In this document: positions 15,570-22,956 of the stretch, piece after piece | Layout of the letters: each line of letters opens with the position of its first letter | Numbering within the stretch: the stretch's first letter is position 1 | Source: Paracoccus limosus | GTDB taxonomy: Bacteria; Pseudomonadota; Alphaproteobacteria; Rhodobacterales; Rhodobacteraceae | Length of the DNA stretch: 57,593 bases | Direction of reading: 5' to 3' | Assembly: GCF_009711185.1 (NCBI RefSeq) | Contig: NZ_WMIF01000008.1 | Coordinates: forward strand, 1 to 57,593 | Made by a program: the position numbers and the translations under genes | Notes under the pieces: model-generated | What the model was told of the DNA's origin: nothing | Database searches by the model: none | Seen by the model: only the letters and a program-made list of their open reading frames with translations

Positions 15570-15575
15570 GTCTTT
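15522..15575 (+). repeat. attR core (54-bp direct repeat, right copy)
   Basis: Perfect copy of 5094-5147, containing the tRNA-Cys anticodon loop to CCA but no 5' half, so it is not a second tRNA gene. It marks the right end of the element. Confidence 0.95.
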
Positions 15576-15702
15576 TCAAGCACATGACGGATGTTTCGCG
15601 GCAGGGCGCGTGGGATGCGGCTTGCGGCCGCTTCCAGATCGCCACCGCGTCTGGACCAGCAACAGGGCAGGGTGCTTGCGCATGTCCCTGGCCCGGGACA
15701 TG

Positions 15703-15729
15703 AAAAAAGGCGCCGCGTCATGCGGCGCC
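15703..15729 (-). terminator. Rho-independent terminator of the CAP lipoprotein gene
   Basis: On the minus strand an 8-bp stem (GGCGCCGC with GCGGCGCC, loop of five bases) is followed by six U. It lies 46 bases after the stop at 15775. Confidence 0.85.
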
Positions 15730-15774
15730 CGGGTGAGTGCAAGGGCGCAGAGGTATCCGCGCCCGCAAGCGCGA

Positions 15775-16356
15775 TCAGAGCGGCGCCACCGCCGCCCCGG
15801 CGGGGGGCGTGAAGCCGCCCACGGCCATCGCGGTTGCGGACGAGCCGCCGGCGGTCAGCAGCGCCCACCAGATCTTGCCCGAGGGCTCTTGATACCAGCC
15901 GATGCCGAATTCGCTGGCCTGCGGATCCATGATCACGTCGCGCGTGTCGCGGTTCTGCATCCATGCGTTCAGCGTGGTGATGTCGTTCTCGTAGGTTTCC
16001 GAGATGTTCTCGCCGATCAGATGGCCCATGTAGCCCTGACGCCGGACGCGATCCAGCGGCGACGAGCCGTCCGAGCCAAAGTGCCACGCGCGGTTCTGCG
16101 CCGCCATGTCGCGGGCATGGGCCTTGGCTGCGGTATCCAGCATCGGGCTTTCGGTCAGGGGCGTCGCGGCGACATTGGCGCGCAGGGCGTTGATCTGGCC
16201 CAGCACGCGCGGCGCGATCTGCGCCTCTTCCTTGGGGGTGATCTTGTAGGCGACCGGCAGCGGCTTGCCATCGGGGCCAAGCTGTTGTTGCGGTGCGCTT
16301 TGGCAGGCGGCAAGCGCAAGCGTGGCCGCCAGGGCAAGGCTTGATAGTCTAAGCAT
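15775..16356 (-). CDS. CAP/SCP-PR1 domain lipoprotein
   Basis: 193 residues. MLRLSSLALAATLALAAC is a lipoprotein signal with lipobox LAAC, so the mature protein is anchored in a membrane. The CAP domain follows: INALRANVAATPLTESPMLD, AKAHARDMAAQNRAWHFGSD, then the GENISETYEN motif and EFGIGWYQEPSGKIWWALL. Bacterial CAP proteins are secreted with unclear function. The frame is open to 16422, but the ATG at 16356 gives the signal peptide. Own terminator at 15703. Confidence 0.9.
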   Translation of the reverse strand: MLRLSSLALAATLALAACQSAPQQQLGPDGKPLPVAYKITPKEEAQIAPRVLGQINALRANVAATPLTESPMLDTAAKAHARDMAAQNRAWHFGSDGSSPLDRVRRQGYMGHLIGENISETYENDITTLNAWMQNRDTRDVIMDPQASEFGIGWYQEPSGKIWWALLTAGGSSATAMAVGGFTPPAGAAVAPL

Positions 16357-16591
16357 GTTCTTCTGTCCCGGGTGAGATTTTGTGTCAGCCATACAAAAGC
16401 GCGGGCACCCCTTCAAACCCAAGATTGCGTGAGCGCCACAGGCTGCGACTCTGTTGCGACAATGACGCTAGTTTGAATTGCGCGACTCCCGCGGCAAGCG
16501 TAAGGCCCAGAAAGAACTACTCCAATCGCAAATCGGGCAGAGAAGGCCGCAGCAGGCGGTTCACTGACATATTCAGGAGCGACAGAAGAAG

Positions 16592-17245
16592 ATGACGCCG
16601 AAAAATCCGGTCTCGCGTCGGACTTTCCTCACCACTTCGGCGGCGCTTGGCGCGGCAGGACTGGCTGCGCCCGCGCTGGCACAATCCATCGACCCCTACA
16701 CCGGCCAGGCGTTGCAGGCCACCGGCGCCACCGGCGCCACGCCGGATGCGGGCATGGTGCAATATGACACCACGCAGGATTCGCGCCGCAACATCTCCAG
16801 CTTCCGCATGCAGGACTGGCAGCCCTATTTCACCAACCTGACCAATGGCGCCATTCTGGTCGACCTGACCTCGCGGGCGCTGCATTTCTGGTCCGAGGAT
16901 CAGTCGGTCTACAAGCTTTACCCGACCTCGGTTCCGGTCAGCCCCGACCTGACCCGCACCGGCCGGACCGAGATCATCAAGAAGGTCAAGGGTCCGACCT
17001 GGTCGCCCACCCCCGAGATGAAGAAGCGCAACCCGGAATGGCCCGATTTCGTGCCCGCCGGCCCCGACAACCCGTTGGGCACCCGCGCGCTGTGGCTGAG
17101 CTGGCAGTATTACCGCATCCACGGCACGCATGACACGCGCAAGATCGGCCGCAAATCCTCGAACGGCTGCATCGGCATGTATAACGAACATGTCGAGCAG
17201 CTTTACGAGCTGACCAAGATCGGCACGCAGGTGCTGGTCATCTGA
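16592..17245 (+). CDS. L,D-transpeptidase (YkuD domain), Tat-exported
   Basis: 217 residues. The start carries a twin-arginine signal, SRRTFLTTSAALGAAGLAAP, ending at ALAQS. The YkuD domain (about residues 80-215) has a conserved strand ILVDLTSRALHFWSEDQSVY and the active site HGTHDTRKIGRKSSNGCIGM, with the catalytic cysteine in SNGC. Such enzymes make 3-3 peptidoglycan cross-links or attach proteins to the wall. It stands alone, with a terminator seven bases after its stop. Confidence 0.93.
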   Translation: MTPKNPVSRRTFLTTSAALGAAGLAAPALAQSIDPYTGQALQATGATGATPDAGMVQYDTTQDSRRNISSFRMQDWQPYFTNLTNGAILVDLTSRALHFWSEDQSVYKLYPTSVPVSPDLTRTGRTEIIKKVKGPTWSPTPEMKKRNPEWPDFVPAGPDNPLGTRALWLSWQYYRIHGTHDTRKIGRKSSNGCIGMYNEHVEQLYELTKIGTQVLVI

Positions 17246-17252
17246 CGGGAAA

Positions 17253-17273
17253 GGGGCCGCGAGGCCCCTTTTT
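17253..17273 (+). terminator. Rho-independent terminator after the L,D-transpeptidase gene
   Basis: Stem GGGGCC-GCGA-GGCCCC followed by five T. On the opposite strand it ends in TTT, so it may also serve the convergent pseudoazurin operon, whose stop is at 17284. Confidence 0.9.
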
Positions 17274-17283
17274 CATGTCGGGA

Positions 17284-17700
17284 TCAGGGGCGCGCGGCCA
17301 GAATGGCGCGGAACCGTTCGGCCGCTTTGCCGGGCAGGGCTTCGGGCAGGGCGACCTCGGCGCGGTCTCCGACCTCGATCAGCATGACCATGCCCATGGC
17401 GACATGCGGCGAGCATTTGACGCCATAGGCGCCGGGCTGGGTCGGCATCAGCTCGAACTCCTTGTTGATGCCGGATTTGAAGGGCGCGGCGCCCTCGGGC
17501 AGCATACCCTCGATACTGGCGGCGTTATGGCCGGGCTGGGTGGGCAGAAAGCGCACGGTATCGCCCGGCGCGATGCGCAGGTAATCGGGCTCATAGACCA
17601 TGGCGCCGGCGGCACCCCGGTTCAGCATCCTGACCTCATGGGTTTCGGCCAAAGCGGGGGCGGCCAGCAGCAGGGCCAAAAGAAACAGCGGTTTCATCAT
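17284..17700 (-). CDS. pazS: pseudoazurin (type 1 copper protein)
   Basis: 138 residues with a signal peptide (MMKPLFLLALLLAAPALA), so periplasmic. The cupredoxin fold matches Paracoccus pseudoazurin: ETHEVRMLNRGAAGAMVYEP at the start, a copper histidine in QPGHNAAS, and the Cys-His-Met ligands in VKCSPHVAMGMVM. It carries electrons from the bc1 complex to nitrite and nitrous-oxide reductases and peroxidase. Unexpectedly it is the last gene of the B12 transporter operon, its ATG overlapping the ATPase stop by four bases. Confidence 0.94.
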   Translation of the reverse strand: MMKPLFLLALLLAAPALAETHEVRMLNRGAAGAMVYEPDYLRIAPGDTVRFLPTQPGHNAASIEGMLPEGAAPFKSGINKEFELMPTQPGAYGVKCSPHVAMGMVMLIEVGDRAEVALPEALPGKAAERFRAILAARP

Positions 17701-18467
17701 TTCTCCTCAAGACAGTGAAAGCGAAGCAGGGCGGCGCCATCCGCCGGATCGGTCAGCAGCGTTGCATTGACGCGAAAGATCTCGCGCAGGCGGTCGGGCG
17801 TCAGCACATCGCGCGGCGGGCCGCAGGCGACCAGCCGGCCGGCCGACATCACCGCCAGCCGGTCGCAGGTCATGGCGTGGTTCAGATCGTGCACCGCCAT
17901 CACCACCGTCAGCGGCAGGCGGGCGATCAGCCGCGACAGGGCCAGTTGATGGTGGATGTCCAGATGGTTCGTCGGCTCGTCCAGCAGCAGGATCTGCGGG
18001 CGCTGTGCCAGCGCGCGGGCGATCTGCACGCGCTGACGTTCGCCGCCCGACAGGGTCTGCCAGCGCCGTTCGGCCATCCCGGCCATGCCCAGAGCCGCCA
18101 GCGATTCATCGATGATATCCGCATCCGCCGGGCCAAAGGGCGACAGCGCGCTCAGCCACGGCGTGCGGCCCAGTTGCACCACCTGCCATGCGGTCAGGCT
18201 GTCCGAGGTCTCGGCCTGCTGTTCGACCACGGCAAGGCAGCGGGCGATCTCGCGCCGGGTCATGCGCTGCAGCGGCCGGTCGTTCAGCAGCACCTGCCCG
18301 CGCCCGCGCGGCTGCAACCCGGCCAGCAGCCGCAGTAGCGTCGATTTGCCCGAACCATTGGGACCGATCAGCGCCAGTGTCTCGCCCGGCTGAACCTGCA
18401 GCGAGACATCCGCGACGATGGCGCGGCCCTGCGCGTGAAACTCCAGCCCATGTGCGGCAAGCCTCAT
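17697..18467 (-). CDS. btuD: cobalamin ABC transporter ATP-binding protein
   Basis: 256 residues. Walker A is GPNGSGKST, the signature is LSGGERQRVQIARAL, Walker B is ILLLDEPTNHLD, and the H-loop is MAVHDLNHA. This belongs to the Fe3+-siderophore/haem/B12 importer class. On sequence alone haem or iron would be possible; the cobalamin riboswitch upstream of the operon argues for B12 or another corrinoid. It overlaps btuC by four bases on one side and pseudoazurin by four on the other. Confidence 0.88.
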   Translation of the reverse strand: MRLAAHGLEFHAQGRAIVADVSLQVQPGETLALIGPNGSGKSTLLRLLAGLQPRGRGQVLLNDRPLQRMTRREIARCLAVVEQQAETSDSLTAWQVVQLGRTPWLSALSPFGPADADIIDESLAALGMAGMAERRWQTLSGGERQRVQIARALAQRPQILLLDEPTNHLDIHHQLALSRLIARLPLTVVMAVHDLNHAMTCDRLAVMSAGRLVACGPPRDVLTPDRLREIFRVNATLLTDPADGAALLRFHCLEEK

Positions 18468-19501
18468 GCCAGCCTCCGGTTGCGGATCAGGATCAGGGCA
18501 AAGCCCGGCGCGCCGACCAGCGCCGTGACCACGCCGATCGGCACCACCTGTCCGGGGATCATCATGCGCGAGGCGATGTCAGCAGCGATCAGAAAGACCG
18601 CGCCGGCCAGCGCCGTGCAGGGCACCAGCCCGGCATGGCGGGCGCCGACCAGAAAACGCATGGCATGCGGGATCACCAGCCCGACAAAGCCGATGGCGCC
18701 GACCAGACTGACCATGGTCGCCGTCATCAGCGTGACCGCGCCGATCAGCACCGCCACCACGCGCCGCACCGGCACGCCAAGCGCGGCGGCGGCCCCGGCG
18801 CCAAAGCTGAAGGCATCCATCGCCCGCACATGCCACAGGCAGATCAGGAGCCCGACCAGCGCCACCGGCAGCGCCAGCCCGACATCGGGCCAGCGCACCC
18901 CCGACAGATTGCCCAAAAGCCAGAACATGATGCCGCGCGCCTGTTCGGCATTGGCGGATTTGGCGATGAAGAAACTGGTCAGCGCATTGAAAAGCTGCGA
19001 TCCCGCGATGCCGGCCAGCACCAGCTGCGCCGAGCCGCCGCCCGCCGCCCGCGCCAGCGCGGCGACCAGCGCAAAGGCCAGCGCCGCCCCGACAAAGGCC
19101 CCGGCCGAGATGCCGATGCTGCCCGCCCCGACGCCAAGGATGGTGACCGCGACCGCCCCGGTCGAGGCTCCGGCCGAAACGCCCGGCAGATAGGGGTCGG
19201 CCAAGGCATTCCTGACCAGAGTTTGCAGGACCAGCCCCGACAGCGCCAGCCCCGCGCCGCAGGCGGCCGCGACCAGCGTGCGCGGCAGCCGATAGTTCCA
19301 GATGATGCCGGCGTCGATCGGATCGGCCGGCAGCGGCATATGGCCCAGCTTGTGGGCCAGCACCTGACCGATCAGGGCCGGCGACAGCGGGGTTTCTCCA
19401 ATCACCACCCCGGCAAAAATCGCAAGGATCAAAAGCAGCGCGCCCAAGGCCGCGCGCGCGGCCAGCCGGCGCAGCAGGGCCGGGATGGTGGCGCCCGTCA
19501 T
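18464..19501 (-). CDS. btuC: cobalamin ABC transporter permease (FecCD/BtuC family)
   Basis: 345 residues with about ten membrane segments. Family marks: WNYRLPRTLVAAACGAGLAL, SGLVLQTLVRNALADPYLPG, GVSAGASTGA, and the coupling region IGFVGLVIPHAMRFLVGARH. It forms the dimeric channel with BtuD. ATGA overlaps on both sides (btuF and btuD) show a tight operon under the riboswitch. Confidence 0.9.
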   Translation of the reverse strand: MTGATIPALLRRLAARAALGALLLILAIFAGVVIGETPLSPALIGQVLAHKLGHMPLPADPIDAGIIWNYRLPRTLVAAACGAGLALSGLVLQTLVRNALADPYLPGVSAGASTGAVAVTILGVGAGSIGISAGAFVGAALAFALVAALARAAGGGSAQLVLAGIAGSQLFNALTSFFIAKSANAEQARGIMFWLLGNLSGVRWPDVGLALPVALVGLLICLWHVRAMDAFSFGAGAAAALGVPVRRVVAVLIGAVTLMTATMVSLVGAIGFVGLVIPHAMRFLVGARHAGLVPCTALAGAVFLIAADIASRMMIPGQVVPIGVVTALVGAPGFALILIRNRRLA

Positions 19502-20502
19502 CTCAGGCCAAGCGCCGGCAGGGCGGCGGCCAGAGTTTCCAGCGCATCGACATTGCGGATCGAGGAGTCCATGGCATGCGCGTCCAGCACCACGATCCGG
19601 TCGTTCCTGACCGCCTCCATCTGGCTGGCGACGGGGTCGGATTTCAGGAAGGCCAGTTTCTTTTCATAGTCATCCGCCTCGAACCGGCGGCGGTCCATCT
19701 TGGCGATGACGATGACCGAAGGATTGGCGCGGGCGATGCTTTCCCAGCTGACCACCGGCCATTCCTCGTCGCTTTCGATCACATTCCGCAGCCCCAGCGC
19801 CTGCATCATATAGGCCGGCGGCCCCTTGCGGCCGGCGACATAGGGGTCGATGTCCATCTCGGCCGAGGAAAACCAGAACAGCGCCGAGGCGTCATGCAGA
19901 TCCAGCGCGCGGGCCTTGTCGATGGCCGCCGCCTCGCGCGCCTTCAGATCGCCGACCAAGGCCGCGCCCTTGTCCTCGACATCAAAGATCTGCGCCAGCT
20001 CGGTCACGCCCTGATGGATGCTCTCCATCGAATACATCGCCGTGCGGGTGCCGTCCGAGCCGGTGCTGTTGTCCTTGCCCAGACAATCCGAGGGCAGGAT
20101 ATAGGTCGGGATGCCCAGATCGGCGAATTGCTCGCGCGTAGCGACGATGCCTTGCGGGCCGATGTGCCATTCATATTGCGCCGTCACCAGCCCCGGCCGC
20201 TTGGCGACCACGCTTTCAAAGCTGGGATCATTGTCGGCCAGCCGCTCGATGCCGGCATTGACCTCCTTGAACTGCGGCAGCACTTCGGTGAACCAGACCG
20301 AGGTGCCCTTGACCCGGTCGGCAAGGCCCAGCGCATACAGGATCTCGGTCGTGGCCTGCCCGACGGTGACGGCACTGTCCGGCGCCTTGTCAAAGCGCAG
20401 CGTGACGCCGCAATTGGCCAGTTGCAGCGGATATTGGGTGGCATGGGCGGTGCCCGCGCCGGCGATCAGCGCCAGCAGGGCCAGGGTAGTCTTGGGAAAC
20501 AT
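19498..20502 (-). CDS. btuF: periplasmic corrinoid-binding protein
   Basis: 334 residues beginning MFPKTTLALLALIAGAGTAH with cleavage near AHA-TQ. A class III binding protein: two lobes linked by a long helix, with TVGQATTEILYALGLADRVK and WPVVSWESIARANPSVIVIA as usual landmarks. The frame is open far upstream, through the riboswitch, but the ATG at 20502 gives the signal peptide. The start lies about 150 bases downstream of the cobalamin riboswitch 3' end, so B12 or a B12 precursor is the likely ligand. Confidence 0.87.
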   Translation of the reverse strand: MFPKTTLALLALIAGAGTAHATQYPLQLANCGVTLRFDKAPDSAVTVGQATTEILYALGLADRVKGTSVWFTEVLPQFKEVNAGIERLADNDPSFESVVAKRPGLVTAQYEWHIGPQGIVATREQFADLGIPTYILPSDCLGKDNSTGSDGTRTAMYSMESIHQGVTELAQIFDVEDKGAALVGDLKAREAAAIDKARALDLHDASALFWFSSAEMDIDPYVAGRKGPPAYMMQALGLRNVIESDEEWPVVSWESIARANPSVIVIAKMDRRRFEADDYEKKLAFLKSDPVASQMEAVRNDRIVVLDAHAMDSSIRNVDALETLAAALPALGLR

Positions 20503-20649
20503 CAGGCTCTCCGTTCTGATGGCGACCGGAGCGGAAGGGAAAAAGGCCAGCCCCGATCCGCCGGGCTGGGCCGGGGACAGGCAGGGCATGCCCCGAAACG
20601 GGCTTGGATCATCGGGCACCTCTCCCCGGACAACCCCGCCCGGAACGCT

Positions 20650-20824
20650 GGTTTCACTCGTCGGCAGGTCTCCTGACTGGCGGGTCTGGGCGGGATGCGG
20701 CCTTCCCATGGCACGGGGCCACAGTGGCATGATGCATCCTGCTCGCCGCCTACAGTTGCGGGGGCAGTTCCGGTTCGGGGCAGATCTGCCCCGGCGGATT
20801 CCCTTTCAATTCCTTTCGGAAACC
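20650..20824 (-). promoter_or_regulatory. cobalamin (AdoCbl-type) riboswitch
   Basis: On the minus strand the conserved blocks come in order: GAAAGGGAAT-type start, CTGCCCCCGCAACTGTA, GCCACTGTG, GGGAAGGCCGC, and the B12 box CAGTCAGGAGACCTGCC. The outer P1 stem is GGTTTC (20819-20824) with GAAACC (20650-20655). It lies in the leader of btuF and should shut the operon when B12 is plentiful. Confidence 0.95.
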
Positions 20825-20949
20825 GACAGGGCACTGGTAACGGCGGGACCGCGCCTCTGGCAAGGGGCAATCGTTGCGGCGGGTTGACGGCGGCGCGGCC
20901 GGGGGGAATAGTCCCTCGTATGGTAGCCGGACTGTCTGCGGGTGCTGAC

Positions 20950-22263
20950 ATGGTCTCCCTGGATCGCATCATCAAGGATCGCCTCGACACGCTGGCCGTG
21001 CCGCTGGCCGTGCGTCTGCCCACGGGGCAGCGGCTGGGCCCCGAGGCCGCCGAGGTCGAGATCGAATTCCACGACCCCGCCGCGCTGGCCCGGCTGGCTG
21101 CCGGCAATCTGGGCGCGCTGGGCGGCGAGATCGTCAATGGCAAGGTCACCATCCATGGCGGGATGCGGCCGCTGATGCGGGTGGTGGCGGCGCTGGTGCC
21201 CGATGACGGCCGGGCCGAGCGGCCGCGGCCATGGCAGCGGGTATGGTGGGGGCTTGCCTCGATCCTGCGCCACAGCCGGCAGCGCGACGCGGCGCAGATC
21301 CGCTTTCACTATGATGTCTCGGATGATTTCTATCGCATCTGGCTGGACCCGCGGCAGGTCTATTCCTGTGCCTATTTCCGCGACCCGGCGATGGATCTGC
21401 CGCAGGCGCAAGAGGCCAAGCTGGACCTGATCTGCCGCAAGCTGGACCTGCGCCCGGGCGAGCGTTTCGTCGATATCGGCGCGGGATGGGGCGCGCTTTT
21501 GCTGCATGCGGCGCGCCATTACGGGGTCGATGCTACCGGCATTACCCTGTCGCAGAACCAGTTCGACCATGTCACCCGGCTGATCGCGGCCGAGGGGCTG
21601 GGCGATCGCGTGCGCATCCATCTGTGCGACTATCGTGACCTGCAGCCCGCCGTGCCCTTTGACAAGCTGGCCTCGGTCGGGATGTTTGAACACGTTGGCC
21701 GCGCCCATATGGCGATCTATGCGCAGCGGCTCTCCGAGCTGTTGCGGCCGGGCGGGCTGGCCCTGAACCACGGCATCACCGTGACCGGGCTGGATGACGC
21801 CATGATCGGCGGCGGCCTTGGCGATTTCATCGAGAGATACATCTTTCCCGGCGGCGAGCTGATCCATGTCAGCCACGCCATCCGGCAGTTTTCGCAGGCC
21901 GGGCTGGAGATGGTCGATACCGAGAACCTGCGCCCGCATTACGCCCGCACGCTGTGGTGCTGGTCCGACAACCTTGAGGCACGGCTGCCCGAGGCGCTGG
22001 CGGTGCTGGAACAGACCATGCAGCCCGAGCGCGCCGCCGAGGTGCTGCGCGCCTTTCGCCTGTATCTGGCCGGCTGTGCGCTGTCCTTCGAGGAAAGCTG
22101 GACCTCGCTTTACCAGATCCTGTTGACCCGGCCCGGCGGTCCACCCGCCGCGCCCGACCTGCCGGGTGCCGACAGCAGCTATCCGTTCCGGCGCGATTAC
22201 ATCTATCGCGCCGAGCCGCCGGATGCGGGCGCGTGGGGCCGCGGCGGGGCAGGCCCGGTATGA
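20950..22263 (+). CDS. cfa: cyclopropane-fatty-acyl-phospholipid synthase family protein
   Basis: About 437 residues. N-terminal lipid-binding region (VEIEFHDPAALARLAAGNLG), then a SAM methyltransferase core: FVDIGAGWGALLLHAARHYG (motif I), GITLSQNQFDHV, and VGMFEHVGRAHM. The AGCALSFEESW segment near residue 385 is typical of the family. It would methylenate unsaturated phospholipid acyl chains at the membrane. ATG 20920 (ten residues longer) is an alternative start; neither has a clear ribosome-binding site. Divergent from btuF, with a terminator at 22302. Confidence 0.9.
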   Translation: MVSLDRIIKDRLDTLAVPLAVRLPTGQRLGPEAAEVEIEFHDPAALARLAAGNLGALGGEIVNGKVTIHGGMRPLMRVVAALVPDDGRAERPRPWQRVWWGLASILRHSRQRDAAQIRFHYDVSDDFYRIWLDPRQVYSCAYFRDPAMDLPQAQEAKLDLICRKLDLRPGERFVDIGAGWGALLLHAARHYGVDATGITLSQNQFDHVTRLIAAEGLGDRVRIHLCDYRDLQPAVPFDKLASVGMFEHVGRAHMAIYAQRLSELLRPGGLALNHGITVTGLDDAMIGGGLGDFIERYIFPGGELIHVSHAIRQFSQAGLEMVDTENLRPHYARTLWCWSDNLEARLPEALAVLEQTMQPERAAEVLRAFRLYLAGCALSFEESWTSLYQILLTRPGGPPAAPDLPGADSSYPFRRDYIYRAEPPDAGAWGRGGAGPV

Positions 22264-22301
22264 GCAACGGGCCCGACATGAGCAAGCGGGCATAAGCAAA
22301 G

Positions 22302-22328
22302 GCCCGCGTCACCGGGACGCGGGCTTTT
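22302..22328 (+). terminator. Rho-independent terminator after cfa
   Basis: Stem GCCCGCGTC (22302-22310) with GACGCGGGC (22316-22324), loop ACCGG, then TTTT. Confidence 0.88.
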
Positions 22329-22358
22329 GTCGTGATCTGGGGATCTATCCGGATCCGG

Positions 22359-22889
22359 TCAGGGATAGATAAAGACCGGCACGCCCGGATTGACCATGGC
22401 AAAGATCTCTTCGATCTCGTTGTCATTCACTGCGATGCAGCCGGCGGTCCAGTCGGCCCGCTGTTTCGCCAGCATCTGCCCCTCGGGCCCAAGGCCGTGG
22501 ATCATGATGTCGCCGCCGGGACGCAGGCCCATCTGGGCGGCATGGGCGATGTCCTTGGCCGACGGATAGGACACGCCAACCGACAGGTGGTAACGGCTGC
22601 GCGGGTTCTTGCGGTCGATGAAATACATCCCCTCGGGGGTGCGGCCATCGCCTTCGAACTGCTTGGCGCCGACCGGCTGGCTGCCGAGGTTGATGTGATA
22701 GCTGCGCACCACATCCTTGCCCGCCACCATATACATCCGCCGCTCGCCCTTCTTGACAACGATCTGGGTGACCGGCGGACCATTGTAGGTCTTGGCCGTG
22801 GAATTGGGGCGGCTGCTGTCGCCGCCGCCGCAGCTGGCCAGAATCCAAACGGAAATTACCGCGAGAAATGCGCGAATGACCCGTATCAT
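22359..22889 (-). CDS. L,D-transpeptidase (YkuD) lipoprotein
   Basis: 176 residues. MIRVIRAFLAVISVWILASC is a lipoprotein signal with lipobox LASC. The YkuD domain begins at VTQIVVKKGERRMYMVAGKD; the catalytic segment is IMIHGLGPEGQML...DWTAGCIAVNDNEI, with the cysteine in AGCIAV. ATG 22889 has a GAGGG ribosome-binding site; ATG 22901 (four residues longer) is the alternative. It is the second such enzyme in the window and differs from that at 16592 in export route (lipoprotein versus Tat). Confidence 0.9.
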   Translation of the reverse strand: MIRVIRAFLAVISVWILASCGGGDSSRPNSTAKTYNGPPVTQIVVKKGERRMYMVAGKDVVRSYHINLGSQPVGAKQFEGDGRTPEGMYFIDRKNPRSRYHLSVGVSYPSAKDIAHAAQMGLRPGGDIMIHGLGPEGQMLAKQRADWTAGCIAVNDNEIEEIFAMVNPGVPVFIYP

Positions 22890-22956
22890 CACTGCCCTCA
22901 TGGTGCCTGAGCACGCGTTGGTTTTTTCTTTAAATACCACGAGGGTAAAGATTTCG

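Larger units (their letters stand above)
5094..15575. mobile_element. 10.4-kb integrated element in tRNA-Cys, capsid-forming phage-satellite-like
   Basis: It is bounded by a perfect 54-bp direct repeat (5094-5147 and 15522-15575) that covers the 3' half of tRNA-Cys plus 10 bases. Contents in minus-strand order from the right: two small unknown genes, a non-coding gap, head-tail connector, large terminase, HNH, major capsid, prohead protease, portal. After the NYN gene on the plus strand come small regulators, a MerR-like protein, an AlpA-like protein and an integrase. There is no tail, lysis, replication initiator or recognisable small terminase. This gene set fits capsid-forming phage-inducible islands, which build their own heads and borrow tails, better than a full prophage. 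A decayed prophage is the alternative. Confidence 0.85.

Noticed and set aside
5094..15575. Ordinary complete prophage
   Set aside because: At 10.4 kb it lacks tail, lysis and replication genes; both att copies are perfect, so no end has been lost.
15522..15575. Second tRNA-Cys gene
   Set aside because: Only the 3' half is present; no 5' acceptor strand or D arm. It is the attR copy.
15681..15702. Inverted repeat CATGTCCC/GGGACATG near attR as an operator
   Set aside because: It sits past the terminator of the CAP gene and outside the element, with no promoter nearby. Possibly a second 3'-end structure.
17697..20502. Haem or ferric-siderophore importer
   Set aside because: The family alone would allow it, but the clear cobalamin riboswitch in the leader makes corrinoid uptake the better call.
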